This document shows, one piece after another, positions 52,386 to 61,575 of a stretch of DNA of 64,000 nt. Position 1 is the first letter of the stretch; the number at the start of each line of letters is the position of its first letter. Under the pieces are notes generated by a model. It searched no databases and had not been told where the DNA came from. It saw only the letters and a program-made list of their open reading frames with translations. The position numbers and the translations under genes were made by a program. The stretch spans positions 1-64,000 of the forward strand of contig PUHN01000001.1 in NCBI GenBank assembly GCA_002967695.1, written 5' to 3'. Source of the DNA: Rhodobacteraceae bacterium WD3A24 (lineage in GTDB: Bacteria; Pseudomonadota; Alphaproteobacteria; Rhodobacterales; Rhodobacteraceae).

Positions 52386-53438
52386 ATGAAACATGCAAGA
52401 CACACCGCCGCGGCGGCAGCGGTCGCGGCCGCGCTTGCGGCGGCGCCGCTGGGCGCGCAGGAGGTCACGACGCTGCGCATCGGCAACTGGCTGCCCATGC
52501 ACCATCTGATCATGGCCGGCATCATCGAGCCCTGGGCCGAGGCCATCGAGGAGGAAACCGACGGCTCGCTGCAGTTCGAGATCATGTCGTCGGCGCTCGG
52601 GCCGCCGCCGGCGCAGTTCGACCTGCTGCTCGATCGCGCCTTTGACGTGGGCTACGGTGTCAGCGGTCACAATCCCGGCCGTTTCACCATGACCCAGGTG
52701 ATGGATCTGCCCTTCATGTCGCCCGACCCGTGGGCCGGTTCGGCCGCAGCCTGGCAGACCTATGAGCGCTTCGGCGACAGCTACGGCGAACACGAGGGCG
52801 CCCATGTCGTGGGGCTGTTCACCCATTCGACGCCCAACATCAACATGGCCGATGGCCGGATCGAGACCCTTGACGATCTCGAAGGCCGCACAATTCGCGT
52901 GGGCGGCAACGTGACCGGCCGGATCATGAGCGCGCTGGGCGCCTCGCCCGTGCAACTGCCGCCGACCGAGGCGCAGACCGCAATGTCGCGCGGCGTCGCC
53001 GACGGCATCACCTTCCCCTCGGAATCGATCGATTTCTTCGGCATCACGCCGGTCATCGAATCGATCACGCGCATTCCCGGCGGGCTTTACACCGACACCT
53101 TCTGGGTCGCCTTCAACGAGGACAGCTGGAACGAGCTGACCGATGAGCAGCAGGCCGCCGTCGAAAAGCACAGCGGCATGGCCATCGCCCTGCTGGCCGG
53201 CTGGGCCTGGACGAATGGCGACCAGCTTGGCGAGGAGCGCCTGCGGGCCGAGGGCGTGGAGTTCATCACCCTGCCCGAGGAAGAGGTCGAGGAGGCGCGC
53301 GAGCGTCTCAGCCCGCTGGAGGAAGAGTGGCTTGCCCAGGCCGAGGAGGCCGGCTTCGACGGTGAGCGAATCCTCGCCTATGCGCGGGCGATGGTGGAGC
53401 ACTACTCGGCTGACAAGGTCGTCAATGTTCCCCAGTGA
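52386..53438 (+). CDS. TRAP transporter substrate-binding protein DctP
   Basis: A 350-residue periplasmic protein. The signal peptide ends with GAQE at about residue 23. The DctP fold shows IGNWLPMHHLI, GRTIRVGGNVTG with the ligand-carboxylate Arg, and QTAMSRGVADGI. The C-terminal third is Glu-rich. It precedes the matching DctQ and DctM genes. It differs clearly from the orphan DctP at 9616-10656, so their ligands need not be the same. Confidence 0.92.
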   Translation: MKHARHTAAAAAVAAALAAAPLGAQEVTTLRIGNWLPMHHLIMAGIIEPWAEAIEEETDGSLQFEIMSSALGPPPAQFDLLLDRAFDVGYGVSGHNPGRFTMTQVMDLPFMSPDPWAGSAAAWQTYERFGDSYGEHEGAHVVGLFTHSTPNINMADGRIETLDDLEGRTIRVGGNVTGRIMSALGASPVQLPPTEAQTAMSRGVADGITFPSESIDFFGITPVIESITRIPGGLYTDTFWVAFNEDSWNELTDEQQAAVEKHSGMAIALLAGWAWTNGDQLGEERLRAEGVEFITLPEEEVEEARERLSPLEEEWLAQAEEAGFDGERILAYARAMVEHYSADKVVNVPQ

Positions 53439-53528
53439 GGCGGCGCGTCCGCGCATCGGCGGACAGCATTTCAACGACAACTGCGGGGGGCGGCGCGCCG
53501 CCTCCCGCTCTTGCGCGCGCGGGCGGCG

Positions 53529-54050
53529 ATGAGCGCGGCGGCGATTCCCGTGCGGCTGTTCGACCGTCTGGTCAGGCTTCTGGTCTGGGTGGCGGCGGCG
53601 CTGGCGGCGACGATAATGTTCGTCACCTTCGCCGATGTCATCATGCGCTACATCTTCCGCAGCCCGATCACCGGCTCCTTCGAGATCACCGAGATCAGCA
53701 TGGGGCTGATCGTGTTCTTCGCCATGCCGCAGATGATCCGCAACCGCGGCAACATCGTGGTGACGGTCATGTTCGACAAGTTCGCGCGGCCCGTGCAGCG
53801 CGCGGCCACGGTGCTGACCGAGGCTCTCGCCGCGGGCATCAGCGGCTTCGTCGCCTGGCGCATCTGGCTGCAGGGGGAGCGCATGATGCGCTACGGCGAG
53901 GTGACGATGGAGCTGCGCATCCCCAAGGGTCTGATCGCACAGTCCATGGCCGTTCTCATGGCGGTGGCCGGCGTGGCCTTCCTGATCTGCACGATCGAGG
54001 TCTTGCGCCGCGACGATGGTGACACGCGGCTCGGGCGGGAGGGCCTCTGA
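53529..54050 (+). CDS. TRAP transporter small permease DctQ
   Basis: A 173-residue inner-membrane protein with four helices. The first is LVRLLVWVAAALAATIMFVT. The central IMRYIFRSPITGSFEITEIS is the family signature. The ATG at 53529 was preferred; a TTG at 53511 in frame is possible. It overlaps the DctM gene by one base (TGATG), which couples the subunits. Confidence 0.92.
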   Translation: MSAAAIPVRLFDRLVRLLVWVAAALAATIMFVTFADVIMRYIFRSPITGSFEITEISMGLIVFFAMPQMIRNRGNIVVTVMFDKFARPVQRAATVLTEALAAGISGFVAWRIWLQGERMMRYGEVTMELRIPKGLIAQSMAVLMAVAGVAFLICTIEVLRRDDGDTRLGREGL

Positions 54051-55351
54051 TGGGTGTCTGGGAGAGCGCCGGCCTCGCCTTTGCGGGGGTGTTCGCGCTG
54101 ATGATGGCCGGGATGCCCATCGCCTTTGCGATGCTGCTGATCGGGCTCGGCGGGATCTGGGTCAGCGTGAGCGCGCAGACGGCGATGGGGATGATCGGCC
54201 AGTTGCCGGTCAACGCCACGATGTCCTACGAGCTTTCCGTGGTGCCGATGTTCATCCTCATGGGCGTGCTCGTCACCCATGCGCGAATGTCGCGCGATCT
54301 CTACCGGCTGTGCCACGGCTTCGTGGGCCACCGCCGCGGCGGTCTGGCGGCGGCGACGATTCTGGCCTGTGGCGGGTTCTCGGCGCTGAGCGGATCGTCG
54401 ATCGCCACCGCCGCGACGATGGCCAAGGTCGCCGTGCCCGAGATGCGCAGCTACGGCTATGACCGCGGCTTTGCCGCATCGGCGGTCGCCGCCGGCGGGA
54501 CGCTGGGTATCCTGATCCCGCCATCCGTGATTCTTGTGCTCTACGGCATCGCGACGGGCACCGATATCGGCGCGCTCTTCATTGCCGGCGTCGTGCCCGG
54601 AATACTGGCCATCGCACTCTATCTGGCCGCGATTCACGTGATGACCTATATCGACCCGAAACTCGCGCCGGCGGCGCCGCGCGTGGGCTGGCGCGAGCGG
54701 CTCGGCCGGCTGCGCCATGTCGGCCCCATTCTGGGGCTATTCGTCCTCATCATCGGCGGGCTGTATCAGGGGGTGTTCACACCCACCGAGGCGGGCGGCG
54801 TGGGCGCGACCGGGGCGCTGGCCTTCGCGCTGTGGCGGCGCAGCCTTTCACTGCAGTCGTTCCGCGATTCACTGGTGGAGACGGTCATCACCACCGCCAG
54901 CCTGTTTCTGGTGCTGATCGGGGCGCTGGTCTTTTCGAACTTCATGAACCTGATCGGCCTGCCAAGGGCGCTGTCGGAGCTGATTCAGGCGCTCGGCCTC
55001 TCGCCGATGGCGGTGATCCTGATCATCCTGCTGGTCTATCTGGTTCTGGGGATGTTCATGGAAAGCCTGTCCATGATTCTCCTGACGATCCCGATCTTCT
55101 TTCCGATCGTCACGGAGCTGGGCTTTGATCCGGTGTGGTTCGGGATTTTCGCCGTCATGGTCACCGAGCTTTCACTCATCACGCCGCCAGTCGGGCTGAA
55201 CCTGTTCGTGATCAAGTCGGTGATCGGCGATGTGCCGGTGGGGGCGATCTATCGCGGCATCCTGCCCTTCGTCGTCGCGGACTTGCTGCGCATCCTGCTG
55301 ATCATCGCGTTTCCCGCCCTCGTGCTGTTCCTGCCGGCCACTGCCGGTTAA
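54050..55351 (+). CDS. TRAP transporter large permease DctM
   Basis: A 433-residue protein with about twelve helices. Family segments include the early LMMAGMPIAFAMLLIG, GFSALSGSSIATAATMAKVA, GGTLGILIPPSVILVLYG and TPPVGLNLFVIKSV. It carries the ion-coupled translocation of the DctP-bound ligand. It ends the cassette, with a perfect GC-rich palindrome ten bases later. Confidence 0.94.
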   Translation: MGVWESAGLAFAGVFALMMAGMPIAFAMLLIGLGGIWVSVSAQTAMGMIGQLPVNATMSYELSVVPMFILMGVLVTHARMSRDLYRLCHGFVGHRRGGLAAATILACGGFSALSGSSIATAATMAKVAVPEMRSYGYDRGFAASAVAAGGTLGILIPPSVILVLYGIATGTDIGALFIAGVVPGILAIALYLAAIHVMTYIDPKLAPAAPRVGWRERLGRLRHVGPILGLFVLIIGGLYQGVFTPTEAGGVGATGALAFALWRRSLSLQSFRDSLVETVITTASLFLVLIGALVFSNFMNLIGLPRALSELIQALGLSPMAVILIILLVYLVLGMFMESLSMILLTIPIFFPIVTELGFDPVWFGIFAVMVTELSLITPPVGLNLFVIKSVIGDVPVGAIYRGILPFVVADLLRILLIIAFPALVLFLPATAG

Positions 55352-55360
55352 GGTGTGTAC

Positions 55361-55378
55361 CGGCCCCCGCGGGGGCCG
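55361..55378. terminator. Palindrome between convergent dctM and the DUF882 gene
   Basis: cggcccccgcgggggccg is a perfect 18-base palindrome able to form a stem of 7-8 bp with almost no loop. It lies between two converging genes, where a bidirectional terminator is expected. No clear T-run follows in either direction. Confidence 0.35.
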
Positions 55379-55413
55379 ATCGGGCTTGCAGCCCTTGATG
55401 CGGTCAGACGCCC

Positions 55414-55983
55414 CTAAGAGCCCCAGCTTCGGACCGGGCCGCAATCCATGTGCACGAAATCCGATCCGGTATAGCGGCCGACACCTCCCGCGCGGCAGGC
55501 GGTCGCCGCGCGCGCGATCTGCGAGACGCTGCGCGATTGCAGCCGGAGGTCGGCGGCTTCTCCGTAGAGATGGCGGGAATTGCGCGCGACACCGCTGGAG
55601 CGGCGGCGCAGCATCGCGTTGGTCTCCGGAGAGCGATAGCCTGAGATCAGAACGTAGGCCTCGTCGGCGTCGAGCATGCGGTGCGTGGCCGCCATGATGT
55701 CGACGGTGCGGGTGTCGATCTCGCGGGTCTGCCCGTTGCGCCAGTCGCGCATGAAATAGGTGATCTCGCGCAGCACCTCGGGGATGTAATCCCCGTCGAT
55801 CCAGTAGGTTGCTTCCATGCGCTCGCCGGTGCGGGGGGAGAACATGCTCAGATGGCGGATATTGCCGGCGCCGCGGGCATAGGCCGGCGCGTTCGTGAAG
55901 AAAGGGGCGGCGGTAACCGCGGTCGCGGCGAAGATCGACAGAAGCCTGCGCCGCGACAGAGGCGCTGTGTTGGAGTCTGGCAT
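55414..55983 (-). CDS. DUF882/YcbK-like peptidase-fold protein, Tat exported
   Basis: 189 residues. The twin-arginine signal (LSRRRLLSIFAATAVTAA) points to Tat export. The mature part resembles M15-type DUF882 proteins: TYWIDGDYIPEVLREI near the start, then LISGYRSPETNAMLR, a conserved HLYGEAADLRL zinc-site-like segment (His and Asp), and HMDCG at the end. Such proteins are predicted peptidoglycan peptidases; YcbK lies near the L,D-transpeptidase YcbB in E. coli. Here too a transpeptidase gene is adjacent and divergent. Confidence 0.88.
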   Translation of the reverse strand: MPDSNTAPLSRRRLLSIFAATAVTAAPFFTNAPAYARGAGNIRHLSMFSPRTGERMEATYWIDGDYIPEVLREITYFMRDWRNGQTREIDTRTVDIMAATHRMLDADEAYVLISGYRSPETNAMLRRRSSGVARNSRHLYGEAADLRLQSRSVSQIARAATACRAGGVGRYTGSDFVHMDCGPVRSWGS

Positions 55984-56337
55984 GGGGCCTGTCCCGTGGT
56001 CGGTTATGAACGTGTCTGCCTGGTGTTGCGCGCCGGTTTCATCCGCTCATCGATTTGCGCCGCGCAACGATTTTTTTCGATGTGAGGTATCTATGGCACA
56101 GCCGTTGCCGTCGCCCAAGACTCGAGTCGCCGGGCGATGGCGGTCCCATGCGGATCTTGGCAAGAATCCGCCAATTACGTGGCCAAACATGAAACGCTGT
56201 GACCTGCGCGCATCGCTCGGGGGCGCATGAAGGCGCAAAAAACGGGGGATTGCGCATTTGTGAATGGACCTGGCGGCCAGATTCCCCGCACTGTCAGGAA
56301 CATTGTCATGACTGTTTTCAACGGAGGACACATTGCC
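55984..56337. other. Divergent intergenic region with a possible plus-strand terminator
   Basis: 354 bases separate the DUF882 gene from the L,D-transpeptidase gene. gttgcgcg (56025-56032) and cgcgcaac (56061-56068) can form an 8-bp stem that is followed on the plus strand by gattttttt. No annotated plus-strand gene ends here. A 45-codon frame at 56094-56230 starts after GAGG, but its composition is poor, so I leave it as a possibility rather than a gene. Confidence 0.45.
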
Positions 56338-57954
56338 ATGACCGGCATCGGATCGAAGCGCCTCGTCCGGGGGCGGGCAGGGCTCCTCGTCGCTCTCGTC
56401 ATCGCGCTTGCCACGTTGCTCGCCCAGACGGCCGCGGCACAGCAGTTCACCGCTTTCAGGCAGGCCCTGGCCGAAGGCGCGGCGTCGAGCGAGGCCTTGA
56501 GCACCTTCTACCGTGACCGCGATTACCAGGCGTTGTGGACCGGTGCCGACGACGCGGAGCGGCGCGCGGCGCTTTTCACGGCCCTCAGCCGCGCCCGTCA
56601 GCACGGCCTGCCCGAGGGGCGCTATGACGCCGCCGGGCTGATTTCGAGTTTCCGCAGCATCGACAGCGAACGCGACCGCGGCCTTCTGGAGGCGCGGGTG
56701 AGCCGGACCTTCCTGCAATACGCGCGCGACATCCATTCCGGCGTGCTCGAACCCCGCGAGGTCGACAGCAACATGGTGCGCGATCCGCGCCGGCGCGATC
56801 CGCTGGCGCTGATTACCGAGTTCTCCGAGGCCGAACCCATGGCCTATCTGCGCGGACTCGTTCCGCAGACATCCGAATATGCCCGCCTGTTCCGCGCGCG
56901 CCAGGATCTGGCACGCGTGGTCGCCGAGGGCGGATGGGGGCCGCGCGTGAACGCCGGACGCCTCGATCCGGGCCAGAGCGGTCCGGCCGTCGTCGAGTTG
57001 CGCAACCGGCTGATCGCGATGGGTTACATGGGGCGGTCTCCGAGCCGGGCCTATGACACGGAGATGGAGATCGCCGTCAGGCGTTTTCAGGAGGCGCACG
57101 GCCTTGAGACCGACGGCGTCGCCGGGCCCGACACCATTGCTGCAATCAACACGCCGGCGACGGCGCGGCTGCGCTCGCTCGTCGTGGCGATGGAGCGCGA
57201 AAGGTGGATGAACTTCGATCGCGGCGCGCGCCATGTCTGGGTCAACATGGTCGATTTCGTCGCGCGCATCATCGACGAGGAGGACGTCACCTTCGAGACC
57301 AAGGCCATCATCGGCCACCAGTCGCGCGACCGGCAGACGCCGGAATTCTCCGACGTCATGGAATACATGGAGATCAACCCGGACTGGACGATTCCCCGCT
57401 CGATCGTCGGGGCGGAGTATCTCCCCGGCCTGCGGGCCGACCCTTACGCACACGGCCATCTCCAGGTGATCGATGCGTCGGGCCAGGTGGTGCCGCGTGG
57501 CAGCGTGGATTTCTCGCGCTATTCGGCCCGCACCCTGCCTTTCAATCTGCGTCAGCCGCCGGGGCCGACCAACCCGCTGGGACGGGTCAAGTTCATGTTC
57601 CCCAATCCGCATGCGATCTACCTGCACGACACGCCCACGCAGTACCTATTCAGCAACAGTGTGCGGACCTTCTCGCACGGATGCATCCGGCTCGACGATC
57701 CTTACGAGTTCGCCTACGAGTTGCTCTCTCCGCAGGCGGACGATCCGCAGCAGGTGTTCCACTCCATCCTCAACAGCCGGGTGCAGACCCGGGTTGAGCT
57801 GGAAAATCCCGTGCCCGTTCATCTGGTCTATCGCACGGCCTATACCACCTCGCGCGGCGAGATGCAGTTTCGCGACGATGTCTATGGCCGCGATGCGCGT
57901 GTCTATGAGGCGCTGGGTCGCGCCGGGGTGGTCACACCGGGCCTGCAAAGCTAA
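56338..57954 (+). CDS. L,D-transpeptidase (YcbB/LdtD-like)
   Basis: 538 residues. The signal peptide includes LLVALVIALATLLAQTAAAQ. An alpha-helical scaffold and a peptidoglycan-binding repeat (LRNRLIAMGYMG...AVRRFQEAHGLETDG, about 218-265) precede the YkuD catalytic domain, where SHGCIRLDD carries His447 and Cys449. It forms 3-3 cross-links in the wall or links lipoproteins. The chosen ATG at 56338 follows GGAGG at normal spacing; an in-frame ATG at 56308 is possible. It lies 48 bases ahead of lpxD. Confidence 0.92.
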   Translation: MTGIGSKRLVRGRAGLLVALVIALATLLAQTAAAQQFTAFRQALAEGAASSEALSTFYRDRDYQALWTGADDAERRAALFTALSRARQHGLPEGRYDAAGLISSFRSIDSERDRGLLEARVSRTFLQYARDIHSGVLEPREVDSNMVRDPRRRDPLALITEFSEAEPMAYLRGLVPQTSEYARLFRARQDLARVVAEGGWGPRVNAGRLDPGQSGPAVVELRNRLIAMGYMGRSPSRAYDTEMEIAVRRFQEAHGLETDGVAGPDTIAAINTPATARLRSLVVAMERERWMNFDRGARHVWVNMVDFVARIIDEEDVTFETKAIIGHQSRDRQTPEFSDVMEYMEINPDWTIPRSIVGAEYLPGLRADPYAHGHLQVIDASGQVVPRGSVDFSRYSARTLPFNLRQPPGPTNPLGRVKFMFPNPHAIYLHDTPTQYLFSNSVRTFSHGCIRLDDPYEFAYELLSPQADDPQQVFHSILNSRVQTRVELENPVPVHLVYRTAYTTSRGEMQFRDDVYGRDARVYEALGRAGVVTPGLQS

Positions 57955-57956
57955 AA

Positions 57957-57995
57957 CCGGCAGCGGGCGGCATGGGAGCCGTCCGCCACTGCCGG
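57957..57995 (+). promoter_or_regulatory. Hairpin over the lpxD ribosome-binding site
   Basis: ccggcag (57957-57963) pairs with ctgccgg (57989-57995), and ggcgg with ccgcc inside it. The outer arm covers the first two bases of GGAG, the likely ribosome-binding site eight bases before the lpxD ATG. It could act as a weak terminator or limit lpxD translation. Confidence 0.45.
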
Positions 57996-58002
57996 AGACA
58001 TA

Positions 58003-59097
58003 ATGGCCCGACATCGTGTGGACGACATTGCCGCCGCCCTGGGCGTGCGCTGGGAAGGTGATGGCGGTATCGAACTCGCGCGCGCGGCGGCGCCGGCCGA
58101 CGCGACCGAGGACGCGCTTGCCGTGGCCATGGACCCCGCCTATGCAGAGGCGTTGGGCCGGGGAGCTGCGCGGGCCGCGATCCTGTGGGACGGGGCCGAC
58201 TGGCGCGCGCTGGGCCTCGAGGCGGCCATCTTCGTGACCCGCCCGCGCTATGCCATGGCGCAGCTTACCGACCGCTTCGCCCCCCGGCCGGATCTTGCCG
58301 CCGGCATCCATCCGAGCGCGGTCATCGATCCGTCCGCGCGAATCGGAAACGATGTGGCCATCGCGCCTTTTGTCGTGGTCGGTGAGGGGGCCGTTATCGG
58401 GGACGGGGCACGCATCATGTCCCATACCAGCATCGCCGCTGGGACCGAGATCGGCGCAGGCGCGCTGCTTCATCCCGGTGTGCGGATCGGGCCGCGTGTG
58501 CGGATCGGCGCGCGTTTCATCGCCCAGCCCAACGCGGTGATCGCGGCCGACGGTTTTTCCTTCGTCACCCCCGAGCCGGGGGCGATCGAACAGGTCCGCG
58601 CCACGCTGGGCGCCGAAGTCACGCAACGTCAGTCGTCCTATGCCCGCATCCACAGCCTGGGCCGGGTGGTGATCGGCGACGATGTCGAGATCGGCGCCGG
58701 CAGTTGCATCGACCAGGCGACCCTCGCCGAGACCGTGATCGGCGACGGAACCAAGATCGACAATCTCGTCCAGATCGGCCACAACGTGCAGATAGGGCGG
58801 GATTGTCTGATCTGCGGTCAGTCCGGCATCGCCGGATCGACCCGACTGGGCGACCGCGTGGTGCTGGGCGGGCAGTCCGGCGTCACTGATCACGTCGAGA
58901 TCGGCGATGATGTCATCGCGGGGGGCGGCACGCTCTTTCGGACCAGCCAGCCGGCCGGGCGCGTGATGCTCGGTGACCCGGCCATGTCGATGCAGCAGAG
59001 CATCGAGACCTACAAGGCCCTGCGGCGGCTGCCCCGTTTCATGCGGCAGATGGCCGAATTCAAGAAATCTGTTTCAAAAACCGGCGATACTGACTAG
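58003..59097 (+). CDS. lpxD: UDP-3-O-acylglucosamine N-acyltransferase LpxD
   Basis: 364 residues. Adds the N-linked hydroxyacyl chain in lipid A synthesis, using acyl-ACP. The N-terminal domain (about 1-100) is followed by left-handed beta-helix hexapeptide repeats ([20 protein letters not shown] and on), with the catalytic His260 in [11 protein letters not shown]-terminal helical extension ends the chain. Immediately after it come an ACP and a ketosynthase, which may supply its acyl chain. Confidence 0.95.
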   Translation: MARHRVDDIAAALGVRWEGDGGIELARAAAPADATEDALAVAMDPAYAEALGRGAARAAILWDGADWRALGLEAAIFVTRPRYAMAQLTDRFAPRPDLAAGIHPSAVIDPSARIGNDVAIAPFVVVGEGAVIGDGARIMSHTSIAAGTEIGAGALLHPGVRIGPRVRIGARFIAQPNAVIAADGFSFVTPEPGAIEQVRATLGAEVTQRQSSYARIHSLGRVVIGDDVEIGAGSCIDQATLAETVIGDGTKIDNLVQIGHNVQIGRDCLICGQSGIAGSTRLGDRVVLGGQSGVTDHVEIGDDVIAGGGTLFRTSQPAGRVMLGDPAMSMQQSIETYKALRRLPRFMRQMAEFKKSVSKTGDTD

Positions 59098-59125
59098 ACG
59101 ACGCACGCAAGCGCGAGGAGACCCC

Positions 59126-59392
59126 ATGTCGGAGAGCGTCAAGGAACGCGTCATCGCCATCATCGCCGAGCAGGCCGTGCTCGACCCGGGCGATATCACC
59201 CCTGACTCGACGCTCGAATCGCTGGGCATCGACAGTCTCGGCCTGGTCGAGGCGATCTTTGCCATCGAGGAAGCCTTCGACATCTCGGTGCCGTTCAATG
59301 CCAATTCTCCGTCGGAGAGCAAGTTCGACATCTCCTCGGTCGATGCGATGATCGTCGCCGTCGAGAAGCTCATCGCCGATCAGAGGGGATGA
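59126..59392 (+). CDS. Acyl carrier protein (dedicated, non-housekeeping)
   Basis: 88 residues. The phosphopantetheine site is Ser37 in GIDSLGLVEAIF. The chain is acidic, as in ACPs, but differs from the housekeeping AcpP (DSLD is usual) and has NodF/AcpXL-like features. It lies 28 bases after lpxD, and its stop overlaps the ketosynthase start as ATGA. So it probably carries the acyl group made by that enzyme for lipid A or another envelope lipid. Confidence 0.9.
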   Translation: MSESVKERVIAIIAEQAVLDPGDITPDSTLESLGIDSLGLVEAIFAIEEAFDISVPFNANSPSESKFDISSVDAMIVAVEKLIADQRG

Positions 59393-60597
59393 AGCGCGTC
59401 GTCATAACGGGTGCCGGAACCGTCAACGCGCTGGGCAACAACGTCGCCGAGACGTTCGAGGCTTTCCGCGAGGGGCGGTGCGGCATTTCGCAGCTCGATT
59501 TTCGCGATGTCGACCGGCTCTCGGTGCAGATCGGCGCGCAAATGCATGGCTGGGATCCGGCCGCGCATTTCAGCCGCCAGCAACTGTCGCTCTATGATCG
59601 CTTCACGCAATTCGCCCTGATCGCCGCGCGCGAGGCGGTGGCGCAGTCGGGCATCGTATTCGATGGGGAACTGGCGCTTGAGGCGGGCGCGGTTCTCGGC
59701 ACCGCCGGGGGCGGGCTCAACACCCATGACGAGAATTATCGCGCCGTCTATGCCGAGGGGAAAAACCGTGTGCATCCCTTCGTCGTTCCCAAGCTGATGC
59801 ACAACGCGGCCACCTCGCATCTGTCGATCGCGTTCGGGCTGCTGGGGCCGAGTTTCACGGTCGCCAGCGCCTGTGCGTCGTCCAATCACGCGATGGGGCA
59901 GGCTTTCCAGTTGATCCGTTCGGGTGCCAGCCGCGCGATGCTTGCCGGAGGGTCGGAGGCGATGCTCTGCTTCGGGGGGGTGAAGGTCTGGGAAAGCCTG
60001 CGTGTGCTTTCCAATGACGCCTGCCGGCCCTTCTCGGCCGACCGCAGCGGCATGGTGCAGGGCGAGGGGGCAGGGATATTCGTCTTTGAGGAGTATGAGC
60101 ACGCCCGCGCCCGCGGGGCCGAGATCCTCGCCGAGGTCACGGGCTTCGCGATGACCGCCGATGCGGCCGATATCGTGGTGCCCGCCCGGCAGGGGGCGGC
60201 GCGGGCGATGGCGGGCGCGCTTCGAGATGCGCGCCTCGCGCCCGGTGATGTGGGCTATATCAATGCCCACGGCACCGGCACCGCCGCGAACGACCGCACG
60301 GAATGCGCCGCTGTCGCGGAGGTGTTCGCCGATCACGCGCGCGGGCTGATGATCTCGTCCACGAAGTCCATGCACGGGCACCTGATCGGCGGGACCGGGG
60401 CGGTGGAGATGCTGGCCTGCATCATGGCGCTGCGCGACGGGGTCGTTCCGCCCACCATCGGCTATCGCGCCCCGGACCCCGACTGCCCCCTCGACGTGGT
60501 GCCCAATACCGCGCGCCGGGCCCGTGTGGATGCGGCGATCTCGAACGCTTTCGCCTTCGGGGGGCTGAACGCGGTGCTCGCCCTCGGTCGTGTCTGA
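59389..60597 (+). CDS. Beta-ketoacyl-ACP synthase (FabF/NodE-like)
   Basis: 402 residues. A thiolase fold with the catalytic triad Cys162 (SACASSNHA), His294 (NAHGTGT) and His331 (MHGHLIG). It elongates an acyl-ACP by condensation with malonyl-ACP. Its coupling with its own ACP and with lpxD suggests a specialised chain (for instance an unusual hydroxy or long acyl for lipid A) rather than bulk fatty-acid synthesis. The product is unknown. Confidence 0.9.
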   Translation: MKRVVITGAGTVNALGNNVAETFEAFREGRCGISQLDFRDVDRLSVQIGAQMHGWDPAAHFSRQQLSLYDRFTQFALIAAREAVAQSGIVFDGELALEAGAVLGTAGGGLNTHDENYRAVYAEGKNRVHPFVVPKLMHNAATSHLSIAFGLLGPSFTVASACASSNHAMGQAFQLIRSGASRAMLAGGSEAMLCFGGVKVWESLRVLSNDACRPFSADRSGMVQGEGAGIFVFEEYEHARARGAEILAEVTGFAMTADAADIVVPARQGAARAMAGALRDARLAPGDVGYINAHGTGTAANDRTECAAVAEVFADHARGLMISSTKSMHGHLIGGTGAVEMLACIMALRDGVVPPTIGYRAPDPDCPLDVVPNTARRARVDAAISNAFAFGGLNAVLALGRV

Positions 60598-60656
60598 CAA
60601 CTCCCCGCAGGGGACCGCGCGGCGACGGCCTCCTTGAATTGCGTGCGGGGGGCGGA

Positions 60657-61265
60657 TCAGTTGGCGAGACGCTCCGAGACGGCCGCGAAACCGTCGGTGA
60701 AGCCGATCAGCGAGATGCTCAGCTCCACCTCCTGATCCGGCGCGGCGACGGGGACGATGGTCATCGCGATCTCGACGCCGCGGCGGAAACTTTCGACCTC
60801 CTCGGCGGTGAACCCGACACGGGCGACGCAACCGATCGCGCTGCACCAGGTGAAGGGATAGCGCTTGGCCTCGCCGTCATCGACCTGCAGCGTCACCTGC
60901 TGGGTCAGCAGCGTCTCCAGCGGCGTGACGATGGTCGCGCCGGCAACGGCCTGACCGCCATCGGGCAAGGGAAAGAGGCTGATCTCGGCGACGGAGTTGC
61001 CCTCCTGATCCTGAAGGAGCTGATAGAGCTGGCAGGGATCCTCACCTTCGTCGGAACTGACACACCGCATCTGCCAGTCGCCGAACTCCGCCTCGACATA
61101 GGACTGCCCCGCCGTCCCGGAGCCCGTCTGGTCCGCCTCTTCGCCGAGCGACAACCCGTCGCCGGTAGGCGCGTCCCCGATTGTCGGGGCGTCGTCCTGA
61201 GCCAGCGCGGGCGCGGCAAGGCCGAATGCGAGAAAAAGCGCGAGTGGTTTGCGAAAATCGGGCAT
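60657..61265 (-). CDS. Invasion-associated locus B (IalB) family protein
   Basis: 202 residues, with a signal peptide ending LAQDD (about 24). The mature domain opens FGDWQMRCV with Cys and has two later Cys (DPCQLYQ and WCSAIGCVAR), plus PLPDGGQAVAGATIV. These match the IalB family, named for Bartonella invasion but common in free-living alphaproteobacteria, where it is an envelope protein of unknown role. It is convergent with the ketosynthase gene and divergent from aspS. Confidence 0.9.
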   Translation of the reverse strand: MPDFRKPLALFLAFGLAAPALAQDDAPTIGDAPTGDGLSLGEEADQTGSGTAGQSYVEAEFGDWQMRCVSSDEGEDPCQLYQLLQDQEGNSVAEISLFPLPDGGQAVAGATIVTPLETLLTQQVTLQVDDGEAKRYPFTWCSAIGCVARVGFTAEEVESFRRGVEIAMTIVPVAAPDQEVELSISLIGFTDGFAAVSERLAN

Positions 61266-61575
61266 TGTCGTGTCGTCCCCTCGGGATTGTGAGCAAGGTC
61301 ACGTGTTTGTCTAGCACGCGGATTCGCGCCTGTCAGGCGGCGATTTCCGCCCACCGATGCGTGGAGCATGGCCTGGTCGGGCGGCGGGTCTTGCCGAGCG
61401 GGGCCCGCGCGGGGCCGGGCAATCGGCGCCTTGCGCCGAGGGGCGCAATTCGCCCCCTGCCGCCGGGTGCGGCGCCGCGGGAACGCAATGCGCGCCAGCC
61501 GCGCCCTTGACTTCGCGGGGCGGGCAAGGTGTATCGGCGCGGACCCACCAACGCCGCAGCGCAACGGAGCCCGCC
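61266..61575. promoter_or_regulatory. Divergent ialB-aspS region with candidate aspS promoter
   Basis: TTGACT (61507-61512) and TGTATC (61530-61535) are 17 bases apart, a good -35/-10 pair for aspS, with about 35 bases of leader. Two adjacent hairpins lie upstream of it: tcggcgc/gcgccga (61423-61439) and ggggcg/cgcccc (61440-61456). No gene is supported in this gap. Confidence 0.55.

Noticed and set aside
56094-56230. 45-codon plus-strand frame with a GAGG before its ATG
   Set aside because: Composition is not protein-like and it has no hydrophobic or family feature; kept only as a note under the terminator-like finding.
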